A DNA stretch of 5,912 bases from Candidatus Competibacteraceae bacterium (GCA_003527885.1 DPWB01000321.1:1-5912), one strand, 5' to 3'. Counted from the stretch's first letter, positions 1-5,332 are shown. Numbers and translations: made by a program. The notes: a model not told the origin generated them from the letters alone.

Positions 1-12
1 TATAAGAGACAG
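1..12 (+). other. Probable residual Nextera/Tn5 mosaic-end adapter
   Basis: Bases 1-12 read TATAAGAGACAG, which are exactly the last 12 bases of the 19-bp Tn5 mosaic end used in tagmentation libraries (AGATGTGTATAAGAGACAG). The match sits flush against the window edge and in the orientation expected for an adapter entering genomic insert. It is therefore most likely untrimmed library sequence rather than genome, and genomic sequence should be taken to start at base 13. Confidence 0.85.
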
Positions 13-73
13 GCAATAGAGCCAACGCAACGACAATCCAGGTCGGCAAACGGCGCAACACGGCGGTAAGCAT
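13..73 (-). CDS. 5' end of an unidentified membrane or exported protein (truncated at window edge)
   Basis: An ATG at 73 reading leftwards opens a frame that begins MLTAVLRRLPTWIVVALALL before genomic sequence runs out at base 13. The pattern is a short basic stretch (RR at residues 7-8) followed by a hydrophobic run, typical of a signal peptide or first transmembrane helix. It lies 70 nt downstream of dusA in the same direction. No convincing Shine-Dalgarno precedes the ATG, so the start is uncertain, and the GTG at codon 5 is an alternative. Too little is visible to name a family. If the adapter call is wrong, the frame stays open to the window edge. Confidence 0.35.
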
Positions 74-143
74 GAAAAATAACGACTGTTTTAATGATTT
101 GATCGGCCAAACACCCGGGGTATCGGCCCCCCAAGACGAGGCT

Positions 144-1184
144 TTAGCCGTTATTCAAAATCCGTTCCAGGGAATCTGCGCCGGGGGATGGTGTAGCCGA
201 TAGCGTTTGGGCCGCAATCGGTTCAGGGACTTGCCGCAAGGCATTTTCCAATACGTCGCTTCCCGCGCGCGGGTGATGGGCGTGTTCGCTGAGGTAACGG
301 CGCCAGGCCCGCGCGCCCGGCACTCCTTGAAACAGGCCAAGCAAATGTCGGGTCATGCAATGCAGCGGCGTTCCGCGCCGCAACTGACATTCCACGTAAG
401 GCAACAAATCCCGGATGATTTGGTGACGGCTGGGGACAGGTTGAGCCGAATCCCAAAAACGTCGGTCCACTTCGGCCAACAGGTAGGGATTTTCGTAAGC
501 GGCGCGGCCTATCATCACGCCGTCGACTTGCCGGAGATGTTCCACAATCTGCTCCAGGCGGCTCAGCCCGCCGTTGAGAATGAGGGTTAGACCGGGAAGA
601 TCCCGCTTGAGCCGGTGAACGATGTCGTGACGCAGCGGGGGGATTTCGCGGTTTTCCTTGGGGCTCAGTCCGGTCAACCACGCCTTGCGGGCGTGGACGA
701 TGAAGGTTTGACAGCCGCTCTCGGCGACCTGTCCGACGAAATCGACCAGTTCTTCGTAAGAATCGCGCTCGTCGATGCCAATGCGGGTTTTGACCGTGAC
801 CGGCAACCGGACCGCCGCCCGCATCGCCGCCACGCACGCGGCCACGAGCGCAGGTTCCGCCATCAGGCAAGCGCCGAACCGACCCGATTGTACTCGGTCG
901 CTGGGACAGCCGACGTTCAGGTTCACCTCATCGAAACCGAGGTCGACGGCGATGCGGGCGGCCCGCGCCAGTTCGGCGGGATCGCTGCCGCCCAGTTGCA
1001 GGGCCACGGGATGCTCGGCGGGATCGTAGGCCAACAAGCGGTTCCGGTCGCCGCGCAACACCGCGCCGGTGGTGACCATTTCCGTGTAAAGCAGAGTGTG
1101 CCGAGTCAGCAGCCGCAGGAAAAACCGGCAATGCCGGTCGGTCCAGTCCAACATGGGCGCCACGCTGATCCGGCGGTCGATCAT
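144..1184 (-). CDS. dusA: tRNA-dihydrouridine(20/20a) synthase DusA
   Basis: This 346-residue cytoplasmic flavoenzyme reduces uridine to dihydrouridine at positions 20/20a in the tRNA D-loop, using FMN and NADPH. The N-terminus RRISVAPMLDWTDRHCR is the DusA signature. LYTEMVTTG (32-40) and HPVALQLGGSDP (58-69) follow. Cys93 in LNVGCPSDRVQSG is the expected catalytic acid. KTRIGID (132-138), HARKAWLTGLSPKENRE (164-180), NGG (204-206) and DGVMIGRAAYENP (221-233) are the FMN and substrate-binding parts of the TIM barrel. The C-terminal helical domain contains TRHLLGLFQGVPGARAWRRYLSE. Length suits the family, apart from a short divergent tail after about residue 320. The ATG at 1184 has a weak purine stretch (GAAG) upstream and puts the SVAPMLDWTD motif close to the N-terminus. 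The gene lies 69 nt downstream of the hydrolase gene in the same direction. No clear rho-independent terminator follows. Confidence 0.97.
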   Translation of the reverse strand: MIDRRISVAPMLDWTDRHCRFFLRLLTRHTLLYTEMVTTGAVLRGDRNRLLAYDPAEHPVALQLGGSDPAELARAARIAVDLGFDEVNLNVGCPSDRVQSGRFGACLMAEPALVAACVAAMRAAVRLPVTVKTRIGIDERDSYEELVDFVGQVAESGCQTFIVHARKAWLTGLSPKENREIPPLRHDIVHRLKRDLPGLTLILNGGLSRLEQIVEHLRQVDGVMIGRAAYENPYLLAEVDRRFWDSAQPVPSRHQIIRDLLPYVECQLRRGTPLHCMTRHLLGLFQGVPGARAWRRYLSEHAHHPRAGSDVLENALRQVPEPIAAQTLSATPSPGADSLERILNNG

Positions 1185-1253
1185 CGGTTTCTTCGGCTCG
1201 GGACGCCGCGCGGTCGATCCGTCAACGGTCGCCGGCCGCGCGGCGAGCGAGCT

Positions 1254-2036
1254 TCATTTTTTGGCGAACAGTTCGTCGAAGAATTGCCGCATGGCGATCC
1301 AAGAGCGGGTATCGGCAGCAGAGTTGTAGGCGACTCCCTTACGGTTGTCGGACCCGTTGGCGGGATTGGTGAAGCCGTGCACCGCACCGCCGTAGGCGAG
1401 CAATTGCCAGTCCACACCGCCCTCCCGCATTTCCTGCTCGAACGCCGCGACCTGATCGGGCGGCACGTTGGGGTCATCGGCCCCGTGCAGCGCTAGCACT
1501 TTGGCGTGGATGTTCTTGGCGTCCTGGGGTGTCGGCGTGTCGAGACCGCCGTGGAAGCTGACGATACCGGCTAAATCGGCGCCGCTGCGGGCCAGCTCCA
1601 AGACCGTGGTGCCGCCGAAGCAGTACCCGATGGCGGCGACCTTATCCGCCGCCACGCCCGGCTGCGCCTTGAGCGCGGCGAGACCGGCCGCCGCCCGCGC
1701 CCTCAGCAGCGGTCGGTCTTTCTTATAAGAACCGGCGAGTTTGCCGGCTTCATCGCGGTCGGCGGCGGTCTTGCCGTCCCCGTAGATGTCGGCGGCGAGG
1801 GCGACGTAGCCGAGTTCGGCCAGTTGTTCGGCGCGGCGCTTGGCGTAATCGTTCAACCCCATCCATTCGTGGACGACCAGAATGCCCGGTAGCTTGCCCT
1901 CCGCCTCTTTGGGGTAGGCGAGATAACCCACCAGCCGGGTATCGCCTTGGCGGTACTCCACCGTCTTGGTTCCGACGGCGGCCTGGGTCAGAGCGGGGCA
2001 CAGCAGGGCCAGCAGCAGCAACAAGAATCTACGCAT
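1254..2036 (-). CDS. Exported dienelactone hydrolase family protein
   Basis: A 260-residue alpha/beta hydrolase of the dienelactone hydrolase (DLH) family. Residues 1-20 form a signal peptide: MRRF, a leucine-rich core, then LTQAA with likely cleavage after Ala19 or Ala20. Cys13 lacks a proper lipobox, so this is probably a soluble periplasmic protein. The Cys-Asp-His triad is visible: Cys139 in the nucleophile elbow GYCFGG (137-142), Asp188 in HGADDPNVP and His220 in GGAVHGF. Glu57 in VVHEWMG matches the conserved Glu that primes the thiol in DLH. Well-studied DLH enzymes hydrolyse dienelactone in chloroaromatic breakdown and are cytoplasmic. Exported paralogues mostly have unknown substrates, and nothing nearby suggests aromatic catabolism. 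The start at 2036 is preferred over an in-frame ATG at 2099 because it has a GGAG ribosome site and begins directly with the signal peptide. Confidence 0.92.
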   Translation of the reverse strand: MRRFLLLLLALLCPALTQAAVGTKTVEYRQGDTRLVGYLAYPKEAEGKLPGILVVHEWMGLNDYAKRRAEQLAELGYVALAADIYGDGKTAADRDEAGKLAGSYKKDRPLLRARAAAGLAALKAQPGVAADKVAAIGYCFGGTTVLELARSGADLAGIVSFHGGLDTPTPQDAKNIHAKVLALHGADDPNVPPDQVAAFEQEMREGGVDWQLLAYGGAVHGFTNPANGSDNRKGVAYNSAADTRSWIAMRQFFDELFAKK

Positions 2037-2044
2037 GATGGTAT

Positions 2045-2048
2045 CTCC
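2045..2048 (-). promoter_or_regulatory. Ribosome binding site that decides the hydrolase start
   Basis: On the minus strand GGAG (within CTGGAG) ends 8 nt before the ATG at 2036. It is the clearest Shine-Dalgarno in the window. It selects the 260-residue start, while the upstream ATG at 2099 would bury the signal peptide behind 21 extra residues. Confidence 0.75.
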
Positions 2049-2056
2049 AGGGATTT

Positions 2057-2072
2057 GAGCGGTTGTCCGCTC
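2057..2072 (-). other. Perfect hairpin in the pyrD-hydrolase gap
   Basis: GAGCGG and CCGCTC form a perfect 6-bp stem around a 4-nt loop, 20 nt upstream of the hydrolase start codon. On the minus strand it is followed by AAATCCC rather than a U-tract, so it is not a standard terminator for pyrD. It could be an mRNA processing or stability element, or an operator, but the sequence alone does not decide. Confidence 0.4.
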
Positions 2073-2134
2073 GCCGGTGGTGTCGGTATGGACCCTCAAA
2101 GTGTAGCGGTCGGTTCCCGTTTGATGGTGGCCGT

Positions 2135-3157
2135 TCAGCGCAAGGCCGCCACGGTCTCGCGCACCAGTTCCGGCCCGCGATAAATGAAGCCGGTATACAA
2201 CTGCACCAAACTGGCGCCGGCGGCGATCTTGGTGGCCGCATCGGCGCCGCTCAGAATGCCGCCCGCCGCAATAATCGGGATTTTGCCGGCCAGATTGTCC
2301 GCCAGCTGCCGCACGATGGCGGTGGAGCGGTCGCGTAAGGGCGCACCGCTCAGGCCGCCCGTCTCACCGGAATGGGTCAGACCCTCAACCCCCGTTCGCG
2401 AGAAAGTGGTATTGGTGGCGATCACCGCATCGATCTCGTGTTGCAACAATGTGCGAGCGACGGTTGTCAAATCGGTATCGGCAAGATCTGGCGCGATCTT
2501 GAGCGCCAGCGGCGTGTAGCGGCCATGCTCGCCAGCCAAGCGGCGCTGTTCGTTTTTCAGAGACTCCAACAGGCGGTCCAGCGCCGCGCCGTACTGCAGA
2601 TCGCGCAAGCCCGGCGTGTTGGGCGAGGAGATGTTCACGGTGATATAGCTGGCCCACGGATAAACCTTGCGCAGGCCGCTCAGGTAATCCTCGGCCGCCC
2701 GCTCCACCGGCGTGTCGGCGTTTTTACCGATGTTGATGCCTAAAACGCCTGGATGGTCGCTGCGTTTGACCTGCTCGATCAGATAGTCCACGCCTTTGTT
2801 GTTGAAACCCATTCGGTTGATCAAGGCCAGCGCCTCCGGCAGGCGAAAAAGTCGAGGCTTGGGGTTGCCCGGTTGGGGGCGGGGGGTGACGGTGCCGATT
2901 TCGACGAAGCCGAAGCCGAGCGCTTGCCAGGCCCGGATGCATTCGCCGTTTTTGTCGAGGCCGGCGGCCAAACCGACCGGATTGGGGAAATCGAGTCCCA
3001 TGACCCGTCGGGGAGCGCCCATTCCCCCGGTTGGAAACAGGGCTCCTAACTTGCCTAACGGGCCGCTAAAGGTCTGACGCAGCAAGAATAGCGTTCGATC
3101 ATGAGCGGTTTCTGGATCGAGCTGGAACAGTAGGAAGCGCAGTGCCGGGTAGAACAT
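2135..3157 (-). CDS. pyrD: Dihydroorotate dehydrogenase (quinone), class 2
   Basis: A 340-residue membrane-associated flavoenzyme that oxidises dihydroorotate to orotate with FMN and passes electrons to quinone in de novo pyrimidine synthesis. [19 protein letters not shown] gives the N-terminal amphipathic helices that define class 2 enzymes. Then come AAGLDKNGE (64-72), [20 protein letters not shown] (87-106) and NRMGFNN (114-120). In NISSPN (175-180), Ser178 corresponds to the E. coli catalytic Ser175. LKIAPDL includes Lys220. [18 protein letters not shown] and [11 protein letters not shown] complete the FMN site. Length is normal (E. coli 336). The frame stays open for 52 codons upstream, to 3313, but the alignment to E. 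coli starts at MFYP. The Shine-Dalgarno is poor: the CGATCGATCG palindrome (3160-3169) occupies the place where one would be expected. A GTG immediately precedes the ATG. It is the first of three co-oriented genes. Confidence 0.97.
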   Translation of the reverse strand: MFYPALRFLLFQLDPETAHDRTLFLLRQTFSGPLGKLGALFPTGGMGAPRRVMGLDFPNPVGLAAGLDKNGECIRAWQALGFGFVEIGTVTPRPQPGNPKPRLFRLPEALALINRMGFNNKGVDYLIEQVKRSDHPGVLGINIGKNADTPVERAAEDYLSGLRKVYPWASYITVNISSPNTPGLRDLQYGAALDRLLESLKNEQRRLAGEHGRYTPLALKIAPDLADTDLTTVARTLLQHEIDAVIATNTTFSRTGVEGLTHSGETGGLSGAPLRDRSTAIVRQLADNLAGKIPIIAAGGILSGADAATKIAAGASLVQLYTGFIYRGPELVRETVAALR

Positions 3158-3344
3158 CACGATCGATCGAGTACCAAAGGTTGGGTTGATGAACGCTCCC
3201 CGCCTCAATGTGACGGGTTGTCCGGGTATCGGCTCTCTGACAATACTGGCTACCCTGGTCGGACATTCCAAGCGTTTTTTTGCAATGGCGTCACACCATA
3301 GGGCGTGTGGCAAAGTTCGCTTGAACGGAGCTGGCGTCCGAGAT

Positions 3345-3361
3345 CGGCTGGCAACCAGCCG
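3345..3361. repeat. Perfect 7-bp inverted repeat with 3-nt loop
   Basis: CGGCTGG and CCAGCCG flank CAA. GGAGCT (3327-3332) can pair with AGTTCC (3373-3378) outside it, with one G-U pair, giving a longer interrupted stem. No T-tract follows on either strand, so it is not a standard terminator. It could be a REP-like element or part of a transcribed structured RNA. No second copy is seen in this window. Confidence 0.5.
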
Positions 3362-3386
3362 GGGCGGCGTCGAGTTCCGGTGTCGG

Positions 3387-3407
3387 GCAGGATGCCGGGA
3401 ATCCTGC
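3387..3407 (+). other. Stem-loop with GGGA in the loop
   Basis: GCAGGAT pairs perfectly with ATCCTGC (7 bp) around the 7-nt loop GCCGGGA. No U-tract follows. If transcribed on the plus strand, the loop exposes GGA, the core recognised by CsrA/RsmA. Transcription across this site is not shown by the sequence. Confidence 0.4.
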
Positions 3408-3481
3408 TGTAATGCACATTTGATGGGATCATCGCTAAACGCATTTTAGAGCGGTCATCCGCATAACTGGTAGCGACAAAT

Positions 3482-3494
3482 TTGGTATTGCCAA
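3482..3494. promoter_or_regulatory. Operator-like palindrome TTGG-N5-CCAA in an AT-rich patch
   Basis: TTGGTATTGCCAA is a 13-bp near-palindrome with one mismatched pair. It lies in an AT-rich stretch about 55 bp upstream of the predicted -35 of the regulator promoter. This location suits an activator or repressor site for either divergent gene, but I do not recognise the binding protein. Confidence 0.25.
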
Positions 3495-3548
3495 GTAAAT
3501 ATATTTGATGGATGGCAGTGAAATGAACGCGGATTAAGCCGTTTTAGG

Positions 3549-3577
3549 TTGCAACTGAAACGTTTGTAAGGCATTAT
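3549..3577 (+). promoter_or_regulatory. Candidate sigma70 promoter for the structured leader and VpsR-like gene
   Basis: TTGCAA (3549-3554, four of six to TTGACA) and CATTAT (3572-3577, four of six to TATAAT) are separated by exactly 17 bp. Transcription would begin near 3584, right at the foot of the first leader stem-loop (3585-3604). That coincidence of promoter and structured RNA supports the call. Each box is only a partial match. Confidence 0.45.
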
Positions 3578-3583
3578 TGGCGC

Positions 3584-3847
3584 GGTTTCGACGGGATTCG
3601 AAGCGGAAACGTAGCGAGAGCCCTGCTGACAAGGAAGGGTTCTGAGACCGCCCCTCTAAAAGGTGGTCAGTCGGCCTCACGCCGGTACCTGCGGCGTGAC
3701 ACCTGCCAACATGCAGTTTCCCCCGTTGCTGGCTTTCTTCGCGGTTCGACGCCCCTTCTTGTGGCTTTTCGGGGTGAAGAACAGCGCGCAACACGTTCTA
3801 AGGCGGACTATCTTACCGCCCTAACAAGTAGACAGTGAGTAAATCTG
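3584..3847 (+). ncRNA. Candidate structured 5' leader or small RNA upstream of the VpsR-like gene
   Basis: From the predicted start near 3584 to the ATG at 3848 the sequence can fold into a run of local stems. These are GTTTCGA/TCGAAGC (3585-3604, loop CGGGAT); AGCCCT/AGGGTT (3619-3641, loop GCTGACAAGGA); GACCGCC/GGTGGTC (3646-3668, one G-U); TCACGCC/GGCGTGA (3677-3699); and GGCGG/CCGCC (3802-3820). AGGTG (3661-3665) can also pair with CACCT (3700-3704), in competition with the third stem, so alternative folds exist. I do not recognise it as 6S, RNase P, SRP, tmRNA or a known riboswitch. It may be a regulatory leader or an independent sRNA that ends near the last hairpin, although no U-tract is present. 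Stems were found by eye, without energy calculation. Confidence 0.4.
3711..3824 (+). CDS. Possible 37-codon upstream ORF (doubtful)
   Basis: ATG at 3711 opens a 37-codon frame beginning MQFPPLLAFFAVRRPFLWLF and ending ILPP with TAA at 3822-3824, 23 nt before the regulator ATG. It is hydrophobic and has five Phe codons. There is no Shine-Dalgarno upstream (the sequence is CACCTGCCAAC), and the frame overlaps predicted RNA structure. It could be a leader peptide whose translation affects the fold, but chance is the more likely explanation. Confidence 0.12.
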   Translation: MQFPPLLAFFAVRRPFLWLFGVKNSAQHVLRRTILPP

Positions 3848-5191
3848 ATGCGTAAGGTTCTGGTTCTGAGCACGGCGGTAATCGAGGAGAATCTGCTCGA
3901 AAAAATTTCGGCGGCCGACTGGGAGGTCTATTCGGCGCAAGAGGCGACTCCGGCACGAACGCTGTTGACGGAGCACACCTTTGAGGTGGGGCTGGCTATC
4001 TTGTTCAGCTGCGAGTCGGAACGGGCGATCCAGTGGTTGGTCGATCTGATTCTGGCGCGGCGCAAGATGCAGTGGGTCATGGTGCTGTCCCGCCAGTGCG
4101 TCGAGCGCAAGCTGCTCTCCACGGTCATCGCCGAGCACTGCTACGATTACCATACCCTGCCCATCGAGCCGCAGCGCTTGGTGGTGACGCTGGGCCACGC
4201 CTATGGCATGGCCACGCTGACGGAAAACACCCTCCGCCAGCAGCGCGAACTGGAGTCGCAATACGGCTTGATCGGCAACAGCTTGGTCATGCAAACCCTG
4301 TTTCGCGGCATCCAGAAGGCGGCGGAAGTGGATGTGCCGGTCCTGATCACCGGTGAAAGCGGGACCGGCAAGGAGCTGTCGGCGCGGGCCATCCACGAAT
4401 ACTCCGCCCGCGCGGCCTCGGCCTTCATCACCATGAACTGCGCGGCCTTGCCCGTCAACCTGATTCAGTCGGAGCTGTTCGGACACGAGAAAGGCGCGTT
4501 CGCCGGCGCCAACGACCGCCGGATCGGCCTGATCGAATCCACCGGTGGCGGCACGCTGTTTCTCGACGAAATCGGCGATCTTCCCTCCGAAGTGCAGGCC
4601 AACCTGCTGCGGTTTCTGGAGGAAAAGAAAATCCATCGGCTGGGCGGCACCAAGCCGATCCCCGTCAATGTCCGGGTGATCGCCTCGACCAACACCAATC
4701 TCGACCAGGCCGTGCGCGACGGCCGCTTCCGCGAAGATCTGTACTATCGGCTGAACGTATTGCACCTGCGCACGCCCAGCCTGCGGGAGCGCAAGGGCGA
4801 TGTCGAACTGCTGGCCCGGTACTTCTTCACCAAGTTCGCCGCCGAAAACAAAACCTCGGCCAAGGGTTTCAGCCGCGACGCGCTGGAAGTCATCAACCGT
4901 TACGACTGGCCCGGCAACGTCCGCGAATTGATGAACCGCACCCGCCGCGCGGTGCTGCTGAGCGAAGGGCCGCACATCACGCCCAACGATCTGGAACTGG
5001 AGCGGCGCTCGCTGGGTCGGGGTTTCGTCACGCTGGACGAGGCGCGCATGGCGGCCGACCGGGAGGCCATCCAAGCCACCTTGCTGCGGACCCGCTTCAA
5101 TATCGCCCGCGCCGCCCAGGAACTCGGGGTTTCGCGTATGACGCTGTACCGGCTGATGGAAAAATACGATATCCGGCGGGATAATACCTGA
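3848..5191 (+). CDS. VpsR-like enhancer-binding-protein family transcriptional regulator
   Basis: A 447-residue cytoplasmic regulator with receiver-like, AAA+ and Fis-type DNA-binding domains. Residues 1-125 resemble a receiver fold but lack the acidic pair, phospho-acceptor Asp and conserved Lys (YDYHTLP at 99-105 replaces the usual YLxKP). DYHTLP followed by LGHAYGMATL looks like the VpsR type. The AAA+ domain shows Walker A GESGTGKE (169-176), GAFAGA (216-221) instead of sigma54-contacting GAFTGA, Walker B GTLFLDE (235-241), the FREDLYYRLN arginine-finger region (294-303) and WPGNVREL (354-361). The C-terminal helix-turn-helix is at about 405-440 (NIARAAQELGVSRMTLYRLMEKY). V. cholerae VpsR binds c-di-GMP and activates matrix genes with sigma70. 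By analogy this protein may be ligand-controlled rather than phosphorylated, which is inference. Start ATG 3848 has a weak GTGAG 8 nt upstream. The family assignment is firm at the EBP level and less so at VpsR. Confidence 0.85.
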   Translation: MRKVLVLSTAVIEENLLEKISAADWEVYSAQEATPARTLLTEHTFEVGLAILFSCESERAIQWLVDLILARRKMQWVMVLSRQCVERKLLSTVIAEHCYDYHTLPIEPQRLVVTLGHAYGMATLTENTLRQQRELESQYGLIGNSLVMQTLFRGIQKAAEVDVPVLITGESGTGKELSARAIHEYSARAASAFITMNCAALPVNLIQSELFGHEKGAFAGANDRRIGLIESTGGGTLFLDEIGDLPSEVQANLLRFLEEKKIHRLGGTKPIPVNVRVIASTNTNLDQAVRDGRFREDLYYRLNVLHLRTPSLRERKGDVELLARYFFTKFAAENKTSAKGFSRDALEVINRYDWPGNVRELMNRTRRAVLLSEGPHITPNDLELERRSLGRGFVTLDEARMAADREAIQATLLRTRFNIARAAQELGVSRMTLYRLMEKYDIRRDNT

Positions 5192-5215
5192 ACCGGTACG
5201 CCCGGCGAGCGAGCA

Positions 5216-5239
5216 GCGCGGCTCTTCGGCGAGCCGTGT
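5216..5239 (+). other. GC-rich stem-loop just after the VpsR-like gene
   Basis: CGGCTC (5219-5224) pairs with GAGCCG (5231-5236) around TTCGGC, and three further pairs, two of them G-U, extend it to 9 bp. It begins 24 nt after the regulator stop codon. The following bases (CACTTGC) contain no U-tract, so it is at best a weak or rho-dependent terminator, or an mRNA 3'-end stabiliser. Confidence 0.4.
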
Positions 5240-5283
5240 CACTTGCGGGGTTCCCGCCGCCGGAGTGCGCTGAGCTACCAGAA

Positions 5284-5332
5284 TTGCCCTGGAGCGCCTG
5301 AATCACTATCGGGGTCCAGTAGCGCCAGGGCA
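5284..5332 (+). promoter_or_regulatory. Inverted repeat overlapping a weak candidate uvrC promoter
   Basis: TGCCCTGG (5285-5292) and CCAGGGCA (5325-5332) are perfect 8-bp inverted arms with a 32-nt spacer. CTGGA/TCCAG (5290-5294 and 5315-5319) offers an alternative inner pairing. TTGCCC (5284-5289) and TATCGG (5307-5312) form a poor sigma70-like pair at 17-bp spacing, which would put the left arm on the -35. The arrangement could be an operator or a uvrC leader stem. The promoter match is weak. Confidence 0.25.

Larger units (their letters stand above)
3158..3847. other. 690-nt divergent intergenic region with many hairpins, no convincing protein gene
   Basis: This gap separates divergent pyrD and the VpsR-like regulator and is far longer than the other gaps here. 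Open frames exist on both strands (for example 3444-3250 minus, 64 codons) but none has a Shine-Dalgarno or a recognisable protein. From left to right I see: a palindrome next to the pyrD start; a seven-T run at 3275-3281 with no stem before it; stem-loops at 3315-3326, 3345-3361, 3387-3407, 3422-3433 and 3451-3462; an AT-rich stretch around 3477-3510 with a palindrome; a sigma70-like promoter at 3549-3577; and a strongly structured leader from about 3584. I found no convincing pyrD promoter close to its start. Confidence 0.7.

Noticed and set aside
100..143. Terminator after dusA
   Set aside because: GGGG and CCCC runs can form a short stem on the minus strand, but the stem is only about 4 bp and no U-tract follows.
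615..1496. 293-codon plus-strand ORF opposite dusA and the hydrolase
   Set aside because: It lies antisense to two clearly identified genes, shows no family motif and spans their intergenic gap. It is a shadow frame.
3158..3313. N-terminal extension of pyrD to an ATG at 3313
   Set aside because: Class 2 PyrD proteins begin at the MFYP-like sequence. The 52 extra residues match nothing I know and no ribosome site supports the upstream ATG.
3250..3444. 64-codon minus-strand ORF upstream of pyrD
   Set aside because: It has no ribosome site, is rich in Arg and Pro without recognisable domains, and overlaps the hairpin cluster. It is best seen as an incidental open frame in GC-rich DNA.
3579..3608. 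tmRNA-like 5' motif GGTTTCGACGGG followed by GAAGCGG
   Set aside because: It resembles the conserved 5' region of bacterial tmRNAs, but there is no tag reading frame (no GCAAACGAC-like start or LAA stop), no matching T-arm or acceptor 3' strand and no CCA. The predicted length is also too short. I take the motif as coincidence, though a covariance-model search would settle it.
3802..3820. Rho-independent terminator GGCGG-N9-CCGCC before the VpsR-like gene
   Set aside because: The stem is clear but is followed by CTAACAAG rather than a U-tract, so it is kept only as part of the leader structure.
3314..3847. Sigma54 promoter for the regulator
   Set aside because: I searched the plus strand for GG-N10-GC with flanking TGGCAC and TTGC similarity and saw no convincing match.
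3821..5242. 473-codon minus-strand ORF opposite the VpsR-like gene
   Set aside because: Its length comes from GC-rich codon use on the plus strand. The plus-strand protein has full AAA+ and helix-turn-helix motifs, while the antisense product has none.
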